From the NCBI RefSeq assembly GCF_900106805.1, contig NZ_FNNP01000001.1, positions 558,001 to 622,000 on the forward strand: a DNA stretch of 64,000 nucleotides, in the 5' to 3' direction. The position numbers and the translations under genes are program-made. A model generated the notes under the pieces. That model was not told the DNA's origin. It worked only from the letters and a program-made list of their open reading frames with translations, and made no database searches. This document shows, in pieces, positions 49,573-58,698 of the stretch (the stretch's first letter is position 1; each line of letters opens with the position of its first letter). The DNA is from Ruegeria halocynthiae (GTDB lineage Bacteria > Pseudomonadota > Alphaproteobacteria > Rhodobacterales > Rhodobacteraceae).

Positions 49573-50471
49573 CGAAATGGCGCGCGAAATCTGGCATCAG
49601 GTTGGCCGCGATTGCCGTGGCCGCGCTGGCCCTTTTCCTGGCTTTGAAAGGTCGATCCACTGACGCGTACTTTGCGCGGTTATCTCAGACGTTTGACTGT
49701 GGTGGCGTTGGTGCTCCTTGCTATGTTTCTAATCGGCAATACAGCGCGCTGTTTCCTAAAGGCGTTGGGCCATTTCCTGCTGTTATTTTCTTTCCCGGAT
49801 CGAACGGAACCGGCCAAGGTCTCATCCGGAAGCAGAGATTGGTTCGACCGATCCTCGAACGTGGCTATGCAATCATTTCCCCGACGGCGCTTGACATCAA
49901 CTATGTGAACGGGCCCGGCACTGGTTGGGTTTGGGATATGTCGACATATGGCAGAACGGATTTTGATTTTGTCACGCAGGTGATCGATGATGCCGCCAAG
50001 CGGTTTCCTCTCGATGCTTCGCGTATCCTGGTATCCGGCCACTCACGAGGAGGATCGTTCGCCTGGTACCTTGCCTGTGAAGGTAGTGACCCACGCCTGA
50101 CAGCCTTTGCACCGATCGGCGGGACGCTGGAACGAAACAATCCCGGCGGTTGCACCACCTCGGATTTCGAATTCAACATGTTCTACAGCCATGGCTACTC
50201 GGACACAGTCATCCCCTTCGAAGGGGCCAGTTCTCGCGAAGTCTATCCGGGCTATCTGGGGGCGGTGGAGTCCGCGGGTGGCCTTGCAATACTATCGAAA
50301 TGCCATTCAAACGAGTTTATTCAGACCGAGAAACACGATCGAAGAAACTGGAGCGAATGCGAAACCGGAAGCAAAATTTCCCTGCTTGGGTTTGAAGGTG
50401 GCCACGGAATTCCCCAAGGTTGGATGACTCTTGTGCTTGACTGGTTCGAGAAATTGCCGGCCAAAAACTAG
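49569..50471 (+). CDS. Exported alpha/beta hydrolase, esterase/PHB depolymerase-like
   Basis: 300-residue secreted or anchored hydrolase. An N-terminal hydrophobic segment (LAAIAVAALALFLAL) is followed by a mature domain with PAVIFFPGSNGTGQG. The nucleophile elbow GHSRGGSFAW carries the catalytic Ser. The C-terminal FYSHGYSDTVIPFEG and GFEGGHGIP give the Asp and His. The layout resembles LpqC/PHB-depolymerase esterases. Substrate unknown. The start is a TTG whose TGA overlap with the M32 gene (49569-49572) mirrors the ATGA overlaps elsewhere. No ATG is available nearby. Confidence 0.8.
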   Translation: MTKWRAKSGIRLAAIAVAALALFLALKGRSTDAYFARLSQTFDCGGVGAPCYVSNRQYSALFPKGVGPFPAVIFFPGSNGTGQGLIRKQRLVRPILERGYAIISPTALDINYVNGPGTGWVWDMSTYGRTDFDFVTQVIDDAAKRFPLDASRILVSGHSRGGSFAWYLACEGSDPRLTAFAPIGGTLERNNPGGCTTSDFEFNMFYSHGYSDTVIPFEGASSREVYPGYLGAVESAGGLAILSKCHSNEFIQTEKHDRRNWSECETGSKISLLGFEGGHGIPQGWMTLVLDWFEKLPAKN

Positions 50472-50486
50472 GGAGGCTGTACAACA

Positions 50487-50520
50487 ACGGATCACTGGGC
50501 CGCTGCGCCCTGAGATCCGT
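50487..50520. terminator. Stem-loop between convergent hydrolase and gyrA
   Basis: ACGGATC (50487-50493) pairs with GATCCGT (50514-50520). An inner GGGC/GCCC stem (50497-50500 with 50507-50510) continues the helix with an internal bulge. It sits in the 56 bp between two convergent genes and may end transcription from both sides. It has no clear T-run. Confidence 0.45.
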
Positions 50521-50527
50521 GGTGAGT

Positions 50528-53263
50528 TCACTCTTCGACCTCTTCGTCACCCTGTTCGGCGATCCAGGCCACACTGACGACCTCTTCGCCTTTGCCGGTG
50601 TTGAAGACCTTCACACCCCCGGCGCTGCGGGAGCGGAAGGATATTCCATCAACTGGCACCCGGATCGACTGACCTTTGGAGGTGGCCAGCATGATCTGAT
50701 CGTCAATCTCAACCGGGAAGGATGCCACCAATTCACCGCCGCGCATGGCCTTGTCCATGGCCGCAACACCCATACCGCCACGCCCGCGAACGGGGTAGTC
50801 GTGGCTGGAGCTTAGTTTGCCAGCGCCACCAGCGGTGATGGTCAAAATCAGGTTCTCGGCCGCCGACATCTCGGCATAGCGTTCCTGAGGCAGGACGCTG
50901 TCGGCATTGCCTTCATCTTCATCTGTCTCGGCCTCATCCGTCACGCCAGCCATCAGACGGCGCATCTTAAGGTAGGCGGCCCGTTCATCTGAAGTGGCGT
51001 TGAAGTGGCGGATAACAGACATCGAGACTACCTCATCCTTGCCGGTCAGGCGCACACCGCGCACACCGACCGAGGACCGGCTGTTAAAGACGCGTACATC
51101 CGTTGTTGAAAAGCGAATTGCACGACCGGATTTGGTGACCAGCATCACGTCATCATCATCCGAGCAGATACGTGCGTTGATCAGTTTGGTATCCGCATGA
51201 TCTTCTTCGAACTTCATGGCGATCTTGCCGTTGCGTTTCACATTGGTGAAATCCGACAGGCGGTTGCGTCGCACGGTGCCCGCACTGGTGGCGAACACGA
51301 TTTGCAAGTTTTCCCATTCTTCATCCGGCACATCCACTGGCATGATCGCGGCGATGGAAACCCCGGTCGGGATTGGCAGTATATTGACGATAGCCTTGCC
51401 TTTGCCGGTTCGCCCCGATTGCGGCAGACGCCAGGTCTTGAGCTTGTAGACCATGCCATCGGTGGTGAAGAACAACAGTTGCGTGTGAGTATTGGCCACG
51501 AAGAGGTTGGTGACAACGTCCTCTTCTTTGGTTTGCATACCCGACAAGCCCTTGCCGCCACGTTTCTGAGCACGGAAGTCGGCCAGCGGGGTACGCTTGA
51601 TGTAGCCGCCTGAGGTGACGGTCACGACCATATCTTCGCGTTCGATCAGGTCTTCGTCGTCCATGTCGCCAGACCAGTCGACGATTTCCGTGCGTCGCGG
51701 CACAGCAAACTGTTCGCGTACTTCACGCAGTTCGTCACCGATAATGGACATAATGCGTTCGCGAGATCCAAGAATTTCAAGGTATTCCTTGATCTTGCCT
51801 GCTAGTTCTTCCAACTCGTCGGTGACTTCTTTCACGCCAATCTGGGTCAGGCGCTGCAACCGCAATTCCAAAATGGCGCGGGCTTGTGTTTCGGACAGGT
51901 TATAGGTCCCATCCTCGTTTGCCGTGTGGGTCGGATCATCGATCAGTGCGATGTATTCCAGGATCGGCTGCGCGGGCCAACGCCGGGTCATCAGCTTTTC
52001 ACGGGCTTCGGCGGCGTCTGCAGATTGGCGGATCGTCGTAACAATCTCATCGATATTGGTGACGGCCACGGCCAGACCACATAGAATGTGGCTGCGTTCG
52101 CGCGCCTTACGCAACAGATGCGCGGTTCGACGGGCGACGACATCCTCGCGGAAATCGATAAACGAGGTCAAAAAGCGACGTAACGTCAACTGTTCGGGCC
52201 GTCCGCCATTCAGTGCCAGCATGTTACAGCCGAAATAGGTCTGCATCGGCGAGAAGCGGAACAGTTGATTCAAGACCACTTCGGGTGTTGCATCGCGTTT
52301 AAGTTCGACTACGACACGTACACCGTTGCGGTCGGATTCGTCCTGCACGTGGGCGACGCCTTCGATGCGTTTCTCGCGCACTGCTTCGGCGATTTTCTCG
52401 ATCATCGAGGCTTTGTTCACCTGATAAGGGATCTCATCCACGACGATGGCATAGCGATCCTTGCGGATTTCCTCGACGCGGGTCTTGGAGCGGATGATGA
52501 CGCTGCCGCGGCCTTCCAGATAGGCTTTGCGCGCGCCGGACCGGCCCAGCATCACACCGCCGGTCGGAAAGTCGGGGCCGGGAACGTATTCGATCAACTG
52601 CTCTGATGTCAGGTCCGGATCGTCGATCAGTGCCAGCGTCGCGTCGATGACTTCGCCCAGATTGTGTGGAGGAATGTTGGTTGCCATACCCACAGCGATA
52701 CCACCGGCACCATTGACCAGCATGTTCGGGAAGCGGGCGGGCAGGACGGTCGGTTCTTTGTCTTTGCCGTCATAGTTGTCTTGAAAATCGACCGTATCTT
52801 TTTCGATATCAGCCAGAAGATATGCAGCGGGCTTGTCCATCCGCACTTCGGTGTAACGCATGGCCGCCGGGTTATCGCCGTCCATCGAGCCAAAGTTGCC
52901 CTGACCATCCAGCAGCGGCAGCGACATCGAGAAGTCCTGTGCCATCCGTACCAAGGCGTCATAGATCGCACTGTCGCCGTGTGGGTGGTATTTACCCATC
53001 ACGTCACCCACCGGGCGGGCCGACTTGCGATAGGATTTGTCATGCGTGTTTCCGGTCTCGTGCATCGCATAGAGAATGCGGCGGTGCACCGGTTTCAACC
53101 CATCGCGCAGATCGGGGATCGCGCGAGAAACGATGACAGACATGGCATAGTCCAGATAGGACGTGCGCATCTCGGATTCGATAGAGACCGTCGGACCATC
53201 ATAGACCGGGCGTTCTGGCGGAGTTTCATCCATGTTTTCAGGTGTTTCTGGCGTATCGCTCAC
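50528..53263 (-). CDS. gyrA: DNA gyrase subunit A
   Basis: Breakage-reunion subunit of gyrase, 911 residues. The catalytic tyrosine is Tyr137 in [10 protein letters not shown]. The quinolone-determining region reads [17 protein letters not shown], with Ser98 and Asp102 at the E. coli Ser83 and Asp87 positions, so the protein has the drug-sensitive form. The GyrA box in the C-terminal beta-pinwheel is QKRGGKG. Length is normal for alphaproteobacteria. The gene has its own 190-bp upstream region shared with divergent usg. Confidence 0.97.
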   Translation of the reverse strand: MSDTPETPENMDETPPERPVYDGPTVSIESEMRTSYLDYAMSVIVSRAIPDLRDGLKPVHRRILYAMHETGNTHDKSYRKSARPVGDVMGKYHPHGDSAIYDALVRMAQDFSMSLPLLDGQGNFGSMDGDNPAAMRYTEVRMDKPAAYLLADIEKDTVDFQDNYDGKDKEPTVLPARFPNMLVNGAGGIAVGMATNIPPHNLGEVIDATLALIDDPDLTSEQLIEYVPGPDFPTGGVMLGRSGARKAYLEGRGSVIIRSKTRVEEIRKDRYAIVVDEIPYQVNKASMIEKIAEAVREKRIEGVAHVQDESDRNGVRVVVELKRDATPEVVLNQLFRFSPMQTYFGCNMLALNGGRPEQLTLRRFLTSFIDFREDVVARRTAHLLRKARERSHILCGLAVAVTNIDEIVTTIRQSADAAEAREKLMTRRWPAQPILEYIALIDDPTHTANEDGTYNLSETQARAILELRLQRLTQIGVKEVTDELEELAGKIKEYLEILGSRERIMSIIGDELREVREQFAVPRRTEIVDWSGDMDDEDLIEREDMVVTVTSGGYIKRTPLADFRAQKRGGKGLSGMQTKEEDVVTNLFVANTHTQLLFFTTDGMVYKLKTWRLPQSGRTGKGKAIVNILPIPTGVSIAAIMPVDVPDEEWENLQIVFATSAGTVRRNRLSDFTNVKRNGKIAMKFEEDHADTKLINARICSDDDDVMLVTKSGRAIRFSTTDVRVFNSRSSVGVRGVRLTGKDEVVSMSVIRHFNATSDERAAYLKMRRLMAGVTDEAETDEDEGNADSVLPQERYAEMSAAENLILTITAGGAGKLSSSHDYPVRGRGGMGVAAMDKAMRGGELVASFPVEIDDQIMLATSKGQSIRVPVDGISFRSRSAGGVKVFNTGKGEEVVSVAWIAEQGDEEVEE

Positions 53264-53456
53264 GTAGGCTGCCTGTGTCTTGTTTTTGATCTATATCTTG
53301 TGGATGCACCTTATCAGACGCGGCATATAAGGTGCAAGCAAGCAACTGTCCCGTGGGTAAATTAGGTCGGTAACGCCAGAGTAACATATTGTTATATAAG
53401 TATTAGGTAATTTTCGTGGTACGCTGAAGAGACCTTACATGATTTTGGAGGTCTGC

Positions 53457-53726
53457 ATGGAGCAAAACGAAACCGAATTGATGCTTAAGGGGTACGGGCT
53501 GACGACGGCGGAATTTTTCTATCATATGCCTGACTATGTTCACGTGCTGAACACCTTCATATGGCAGGAATATGATCTGGCGCCTGACCATCCGAAACTG
53601 TTTAAGTTTATTGAATTCTGGCAGCGCGAGATCGAAGGTCCGTTGCACTCGGTCAAATTCACGCATCGCAAGATGATCGCGCCGGGCGAATGGCGCAACA
53701 TGGTGGGTGAGTTCCGGGTAAACTAA
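53457..53726 (+). CDS. Usg family protein
   Basis: 89-residue protein matching the Usg family. The conserved core is LKGYGLTTAEFFYHMPDY, followed by FIWQEYDLAPDHPKLFKFIEFWQREIEGPLHSV. The family was named for its position upstream of trpF in some bacteria, and its function is unknown. GGAGG lies five bases ahead of the ATG 53457. It is divergent from gyrA and ends 4 bp before the convergent radical SAM gene. Confidence 0.88.
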   Translation: MEQNETELMLKGYGLTTAEFFYHMPDYVHVLNTFIWQEYDLAPDHPKLFKFIEFWQREIEGPLHSVKFTHRKMIAPGEWRNMVGEFRVN

Positions 53727-53729
53727 GCC

Positions 53730-54683
53730 TCAGGCCGAACAGCTAGCCCCGCCGAGAACACAGAATTTCGCGCAATGCGGGTGGTTCAGATAGACTTCGG
53801 ATTCAGCCTCGGCGAGGGTCGTGCCCAACTCGAACTCGGGTGCGTAGGGCAGCAGGGTACACGCCAGAACCGCAGGTCGATCCGCGCCTTTGCGTTTGAC
53901 GACCATGCGCGAGCTGGCGCACATGACCGATTCGGGGGATTTGTTCAAAATGTTCCAACAATCGGTTGTAATTTCAGGAACTTCAACGGTCTCATCCATC
54001 TCGGGGAACAGCACAGTTTGCCCGGGATTATGGGGATCGATGTCAAAGCGGTGCTCTGCAAAGAACGCGCCATAGCCCGCGCGGCTTTCGGCGTCGCTAT
54101 CCCCCCAGACTGTCCGCCCGGCAATGGCCATCTTAAAGCCGTTGTCCCGCAGCCACTCCATTCCCGTCACAGTTTTGGCGAAACTGCCCTTGCCGCGCTC
54201 TTCGTCGTGCAACGCAGGGCGGTAATGATCGACAGAGATCCGCAGCGTCAGCTTGTCGCCGTAATCGCGCTGCAATTCCAACAAGCCTTCACGCATCTTG
54301 CGGCGCATCATAGGCAACATGGCGTTGGTCAGGATCAAAACCTCGTATCTGCGCTCTAGGGCGGCGCGGGTCATCTCGATCATCTCGGGGTTCATAAAGG
54401 GTTCACCCCCGGTGAAACCAATCTCGTGGATCGGCCACTGGCGCAAGTCGATCTGGTCCAGATAGTCGCGCACTTCATCCGCCGTGATGTAAACCAACGC
54501 ATCATTGGTCGGACTGCTGGCGATATAGCAGTTCACGCATTCGATGTTGCACAGCGTACCGGTGTTGAACCACAAAGTCTCGGGCTTGGTCAGAGCAACG
54601 GACGCGCGCGTCTGTCCGTCCGCTGTCACCAGACAGTTTTGGAACTTTCCGATATTGGCTGCCTGAGGGGCGTTGTCTTTCAT
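53730..54683 (-). CDS. Radical SAM protein with C-terminal cysteine cluster
   Basis: 317-residue enzyme. The 4Fe-4S site that binds S-adenosylmethionine is CNIECVNC (Cys45, Cys49, Cys52). The GGEP-type motif is FTGGEPFMNPE. Additional cysteines lie in the C-terminal half (TTDCWNIL, VMCASSRM, VLACTLL) and end with CAKFCVLGGASC (Cys304, 308, 315). These suggest an auxiliary iron-sulphur cluster of SPASM-like type, as in enzymes that modify peptides. No peptide precursor gene is visible next to it. Substrate unknown. Divergent from zwf. Confidence 0.88.
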   Translation of the reverse strand: MKDNAPQAANIGKFQNCLVTADGQTRASVALTKPETLWFNTGTLCNIECVNCYIASSPTNDALVYITADEVRDYLDQIDLRQWPIHEIGFTGGEPFMNPEMIEMTRAALERRYEVLILTNAMLPMMRRKMREGLLELQRDYGDKLTLRISVDHYRPALHDEERGKGSFAKTVTGMEWLRDNGFKMAIAGRTVWGDSDAESRAGYGAFFAEHRFDIDPHNPGQTVLFPEMDETVEVPEITTDCWNILNKSPESVMCASSRMVVKRKGADRPAVLACTLLPYAPEFELGTTLAEAESEVYLNHPHCAKFCVLGGASCSA

Positions 54684-54760
54684 TCCGGCATCCGGTTTTG
54701 TGCAGTGACCGATCCGACTTAACCGTTAGCGACGGTTTAGTTAAGTGCGATCATCCTTTG

Positions 54761-54789
54761 CTGACAGAGTTTTGATGTCGGAACAAAAT
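54761..54789 (+). promoter_or_regulatory. Predicted zwf promoter
   Basis: CTGACA (54761-54766) and CAAAAT (54784-54789) are separated by 17 bp. The expected start is near 54796, about 50 bases before the zwf ATG. The matches are moderate (5/6 and 4/6). Confidence 0.5.
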
Positions 54790-54796
54790 CGCAGAT

Positions 54797-54810
54797 TGAT
54801 TGCGCTAACA
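54797..54810 (+). promoter_or_regulatory. Candidate CceR (LacI family) operator at zwf
   Basis: TGATTGCGCTAACA matches 12 of 14 bases of TGTTAGCGCTAACA, the palindrome I know for CceR, the carbon regulator of Rhodobacter sphaeroides that represses Entner-Doudoroff genes including zwf. It lies at the predicted +1, a repressing position. Confidence 0.6.
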
Positions 54811-54846
54811 TTGGACATGCCGCAAGCGGCAAGGTAAGGAAAAGCC

Positions 54847-56301
54847 ATGGTTTCTCGCGTTATCCCTGTAGACCCGTTTGATCTGGTCATTTTCGGTGGA
54901 ACCGGCGATCTGGCACAGCGCAAGATCGTGCCGGCGCTGTTTCGTCGTTATTGCGCCGGGCAGTGGCCTAACGCCACGCGGATCATCGGAGCTGCCCGGG
55001 CCGGATTAACCACTGATGCATTCCGAGACATGGTGTCCGACTCGTTGCGCAAACACGCGCCCAAGCGTTCTAAAGACCCCGAAGCCGTAAAAGGTTTTCT
55101 GCAGCGGGTGGAATACGTCGCGTTGGACGCTTTGTCCGAAGACGGCTGGGCGCAATTGGCCAAGACGCTGAGAACTGAACGTGTGCGGGCCTTCTACTTC
55201 TCGGTCGGGCCGAGATTGTTCGGCCCGCTGGCTGAACGGATAAGGGCGCATGATCTGGCCAACGCCCAAACCCGAATCGTTGTTGAAAAACCCTTTGGGC
55301 ACGATCTAGAGAGCGCGCGTGCGCTGAACGCGACGCTGGCGGCGCATTTTGACGAAGGGCAGATCTATCGGATCGATCACTATCTGGGCAAAGAGACGGT
55401 CCAGAACCTGATGGCTGTGCGGTTTGGGAACATGTTGTTCGAACCGCTCTGGAACAGCCAGTATGTTGACCACATTCAGATTACGGTGGCCGAGACAGTC
55501 GGTATCGACGGGCGCGAGGAATATTATGAGCGCGCTGGTGCGATGCGCGACATGATGCAGAATCATTTGATGCAGCTTTTGTGTCTGATCGCAATGGAGC
55601 CGCCTGCGAAATTCGATCCCGACGCGGTGCGCGATGAAAAGCTCAAGGTGATCCGCGCACTGGACCCGGTTGAACCGCACCACATCGTGCGGGGTCAGTT
55701 TGCCGGGGGCGCGAATGGCCGGGGATATCGCGAGGTTGCCGGAAATCCGCGATCCACGACTGAAAGCTATGTCGCATTGCGCGCGCATGTCAGCAACTGG
55801 CGATGGGCGGGCACTCCGTTTTATCTGCGCACGGGCAAAGAACTGGTGGCACGATCCTCGGTCATTAATGTGATGTTCAAGGACGCACCGCACTCGATCT
55901 TCGGAGAGGAAGCCGGGCGCCATGCCAATGCTTTGTCGATCCGGTTGCAGCCGAATGAAGGCATTACCCTAACGGTGACGATCAAAGAACCGGGGCAGGG
56001 TGGAATGCGTCTGGTCGACGTCCCGCTGGACATGAGTTTTGCCGAGGCACTGGGTCCAGAGAGCCAGGACCCGCCCGACGCTTATGAACGGTTGGTGATG
56101 GATGTCATTCGTGGCAACCAGACGCTGTTCATGCGCGGTGATGAGGTTGAGGCCGCATGGGCCTGGACCGACCCGATCATCGCGGGCTGGCAGGCGCGCG
56201 GAGACGTGCCCAAACCCTATGAGAACGGCAGTACCGGCCCCGGTGACGCCGAGCTGTTGATGAAACGAGACCACCGCCGCTGGCAAGGAATAAACCCATG
56301 A
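54847..56301 (+). CDS. zwf: Glucose-6-phosphate 1-dehydrogenase
   Basis: Oxidises glucose 6-phosphate to 6-phosphogluconolactone, the entry to the Entner-Doudoroff and pentose phosphate routes. The 484-residue protein has the Rossmann motif FGGTGDLAQRK, VVEKPFGHDL, and the substrate/catalytic segment YRIDHYLGKETVQNLMAVRF. AAGGTAAGGAAA precedes the ATG, and a perfect 6-bp hairpin (54818-54831) sits just ahead of it. Its stop overlaps pgl by ATGA, and pgi follows, so glucose 6-phosphate metabolism is one unit. Confidence 0.97.
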   Translation: MVSRVIPVDPFDLVIFGGTGDLAQRKIVPALFRRYCAGQWPNATRIIGAARAGLTTDAFRDMVSDSLRKHAPKRSKDPEAVKGFLQRVEYVALDALSEDGWAQLAKTLRTERVRAFYFSVGPRLFGPLAERIRAHDLANAQTRIVVEKPFGHDLESARALNATLAAHFDEGQIYRIDHYLGKETVQNLMAVRFGNMLFEPLWNSQYVDHIQITVAETVGIDGREEYYERAGAMRDMMQNHLMQLLCLIAMEPPAKFDPDAVRDEKLKVIRALDPVEPHHIVRGQFAGGANGRGYREVAGNPRSTTESYVALRAHVSNWRWAGTPFYLRTGKELVARSSVINVMFKDAPHSIFGEEAGRHANALSIRLQPNEGITLTVTIKEPGQGGMRLVDVPLDMSFAEALGPESQDPPDAYERLVMDVIRGNQTLFMRGDEVEAAWAWTDPIIAGWQARGDVPKPYENGSTGPGDAELLMKRDHRRWQGINP

Positions 56302-56969
56302 ATATCAAAGAATATGCCGACCGCGACATGCTTGCTATTGATGTCGCGAATGCACTGGCCGGGGATCTTGAGGCTGCGTTGCTACATCATGATACGGTCT
56401 CGCTGGCTGTGCCCGGAGGCACAACTCCAGGCCCCGTTTTCGATGGGTTATGTGCGGCTGATCTTGAGTGGGATCGTGTGTGTGTTCTGCCCACCGATGA
56501 ACGGTGTGTGCCGGGCGATCACGAACGCTCGAATGAGCGGTTGATCCGTGACCGGTTGCTGACAAACCGAGCATCTGTCGCGCAGTACATTCCTTTGTTT
56601 GTTGCGGGCCATGAGCCCGAGGCGGTCCTGCCCGAGATTGAAAGCCTGATCACCCCGATCCTGCCCTTATCGGTTCTTGTGCTGGGTATGGGGGAAGATA
56701 TGCATACAGCTTCACTTTTCCCCGGGATGGAGGGCTTGTCCGCCGCGTTGGACAGTCATGCGCCCACGCTGGCCGTGGCGCGTACGGATGTACAGCCTGA
56801 GGCGCGGATCACGCTGACAGCGCCAGTACTAGAGGGCGCGTTGTCGAAGCATCTCGTCATATTCGGGGAAGCCAAGCGCAATGCGTTTGGCCGCGCCACG
56901 TCGTTGCCGCCCGAAGAGGCGCCAATCGCAGCCGTTCTGAGCGGCATGTCGGTCCATTGGGCGGAGTAG
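56298..56969 (+). CDS. pgl: 6-phosphogluconolactonase
   Basis: Hydrolyses 6-phosphogluconolactone to 6-phosphogluconate. The 223-residue protein has the SugarP_isomerase fold with [40 protein letters not shown] and the [16 protein letters not shown] motif typical of Pgl (DevB type). The start overlaps the zwf stop (56298-56301), and pgi begins five bases after its end. Confidence 0.95.
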   Translation: MNIKEYADRDMLAIDVANALAGDLEAALLHHDTVSLAVPGGTTPGPVFDGLCAADLEWDRVCVLPTDERCVPGDHERSNERLIRDRLLTNRASVAQYIPLFVAGHEPEAVLPEIESLITPILPLSVLVLGMGEDMHTASLFPGMEGLSAALDSHAPTLAVARTDVQPEARITLTAPVLEGALSKHLVIFGEAKRNAFGRATSLPPEEAPIAAVLSGMSVHWAE

Positions 56970-56974
56970 GCGCG

Positions 56975-58585
56975 ATGCAGCTTGATCAATTAAAATCCCT
57001 TGTGGGGTCCGTGAACAGCCGCAGGATACTCGATCTGTTCGGCGCAGATTCCAACCGGGCGCAGGGCTTTTCCGCCTCTACCGGTGATTTGTTGTTTGAT
57101 TATTCAAAGACGCAAATCGACGACGATATCCGTGCGGCTCTTATCCGGCTTTGTGATAAGGTAAATCTGTCGGACCGGCGGGCGGCGATGTTCGCGGGTG
57201 ACAAGATCAACGAAACCGAAGGGCGTGCGGTGTTGCATACAGCATTGCGCAACCTCGATGGTGGGCCAGTCGAGGTCGATGGTCAGGACGTGATGCCAGA
57301 CGTACTGGACACCCTGCAAAGGATGCGTGTCTTCGCTGAAGAAGTGCGCGGCGGCACGATCACGGGGACGGGAGGCAGCTTTACCGATGTAGTGAATATC
57401 GGGATCGGAGGCTCGGACCTAGGCCCGGTCATGGCGACCCATGCGCTGGCGCCTTATCACGATGGGCCAAGGCTGCACTACGTCTCGAACGTAGACGGGG
57501 CGCAAATTGCGGATACATTGCGGCCGCTTGATCCGACGCGAACGCTGGTGATCGTCGCGTCCAAGACCTTTACGACCATCGAAACAATGACCAATGCGAG
57601 AACGGCGCGGGCGTGGATGATCGATGGCGGTGGCGATCCGGCGCAGCAATTCGCGGCGGTTTCTAGCGCGGTCGACAAAACGCAGGCGTTTGGCATTCCC
57701 GAGGCACGTGTGTTCGGTTTCGCGGATTGGGTCGGCGGGCGCTATTCGGTCTGGGGACCGGTCGGTTTGCCCGTAATGATCGCCGTCGGTTCAAACGCGT
57801 TTGACGCCTTTCTAAGGGGCGGGCAGGCGATGGATCTGCATTTCCAATCTGCCGAGTGGATTGAAAACATGCCGGTCATGCTGGCGCTTGTGGGTGTCTG
57901 GCATCGACAGGTAATTGGACATACCAGCCGCGCGGTTTTGCCCTATGATCAGCGCCTTGTGCGGCTGCCTGCGTATTTCCAGCAGCTTGAGATGGAATCG
58001 AATGGCAAATCCGTGGCAATGGATGGCAGCGCTTTGACCATGCCATCGGGTCCGGTTGTATGGGGTGAACCCGGCACCAACGGGCAGCACGCCTTTTATC
58101 AGTTGATCCATCAGGGCACTGATGTGATCCCCTGCGAATTCATGGTGGCTGCAAACGGACACGAACCAGAGCTTGTCCATCACCATCACCTGCTTCTGGC
58201 AAACTGCCTTGCCCAGTCCGAGGCTCTGATGCAGGGGCGGTCATTGGATGAGGCGCGCGCGCGAATGGCCGAACAGGGCCTGACCGGTGCTGAGCTTGAA
58301 CGCCAGGCTCGCCATCGGGTGTTTTCCGGGGATCGTCCTTCGACGACGCTGATTTATCCGCAACTTACGCCCTATGTGCTGGGTCAGATCATCGCGCTGT
58401 ATGAACACCGGGTGTTTGTCGAGGGCGTGCTGCTTGGCATCAATTCCTTCGACCAGTGGGGGGTTGAACTGGGAAAGGAACTGGCGACCTCGCTGGGACC
58501 GATTGTGGAGGGTGAAGTCAGCGCCAAAGGCAAGGACGGATCGACCGCAGCGCTGGTGGGCTACGCATTGCGGCATCGCGATTGA
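56975..58585 (+). CDS. pgi: Glucose-6-phosphate isomerase
   Basis: Interconverts glucose 6-phosphate and fructose 6-phosphate. 536 residues with the family signatures [45 protein letters not shown] and the C-terminal [14 protein letters not shown] use ATG 56975, with GGAG upstream, because the in-frame TTG at 56957 lies inside pgl. Grouping with zwf and pgl suggests it mainly feeds fructose phosphates back into the Entner-Doudoroff route, since many roseobacters lack a working upper glycolysis. That last point is general knowledge, not visible here. Confidence 0.96.
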   Translation: MQLDQLKSLVGSVNSRRILDLFGADSNRAQGFSASTGDLLFDYSKTQIDDDIRAALIRLCDKVNLSDRRAAMFAGDKINETEGRAVLHTALRNLDGGPVEVDGQDVMPDVLDTLQRMRVFAEEVRGGTITGTGGSFTDVVNIGIGGSDLGPVMATHALAPYHDGPRLHYVSNVDGAQIADTLRPLDPTRTLVIVASKTFTTIETMTNARTARAWMIDGGGDPAQQFAAVSSAVDKTQAFGIPEARVFGFADWVGGRYSVWGPVGLPVMIAVGSNAFDAFLRGGQAMDLHFQSAEWIENMPVMLALVGVWHRQVIGHTSRAVLPYDQRLVRLPAYFQQLEMESNGKSVAMDGSALTMPSGPVVWGEPGTNGQHAFYQLIHQGTDVIPCEFMVAANGHEPELVHHHHLLLANCLAQSEALMQGRSLDEARARMAEQGLTGAELERQARHRVFSGDRPSTTLIYPQLTPYVLGQIIALYEHRVFVEGVLLGINSFDQWGVELGKELATSLGPIVEGEVSAKGKDGSTAALVGYALRHRD

Positions 58586-58609
58586 TTTTGTCTTAAGCCG
58601 CACTCTTTT

Positions 58610-58622
58610 ATTGTCAGACAAT
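58610..58622. promoter_or_regulatory. Palindrome upstream of dmdB
   Basis: ATTGTC-A-GACAAT is a perfect 13-bp dyad in the 113-bp gap between pgi and dmdB, about 77 bp before the dmdB start. It could be an operator for a dimeric regulator. No family is assigned. Confidence 0.35.
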
Positions 58623-58698
58623 TGAAACATTGGCAGGGTCGTGTCTGAGGACACGGCGCGACCGCTGCGGAAAAGCGCTGGCAACGGGAGGGATGTCC

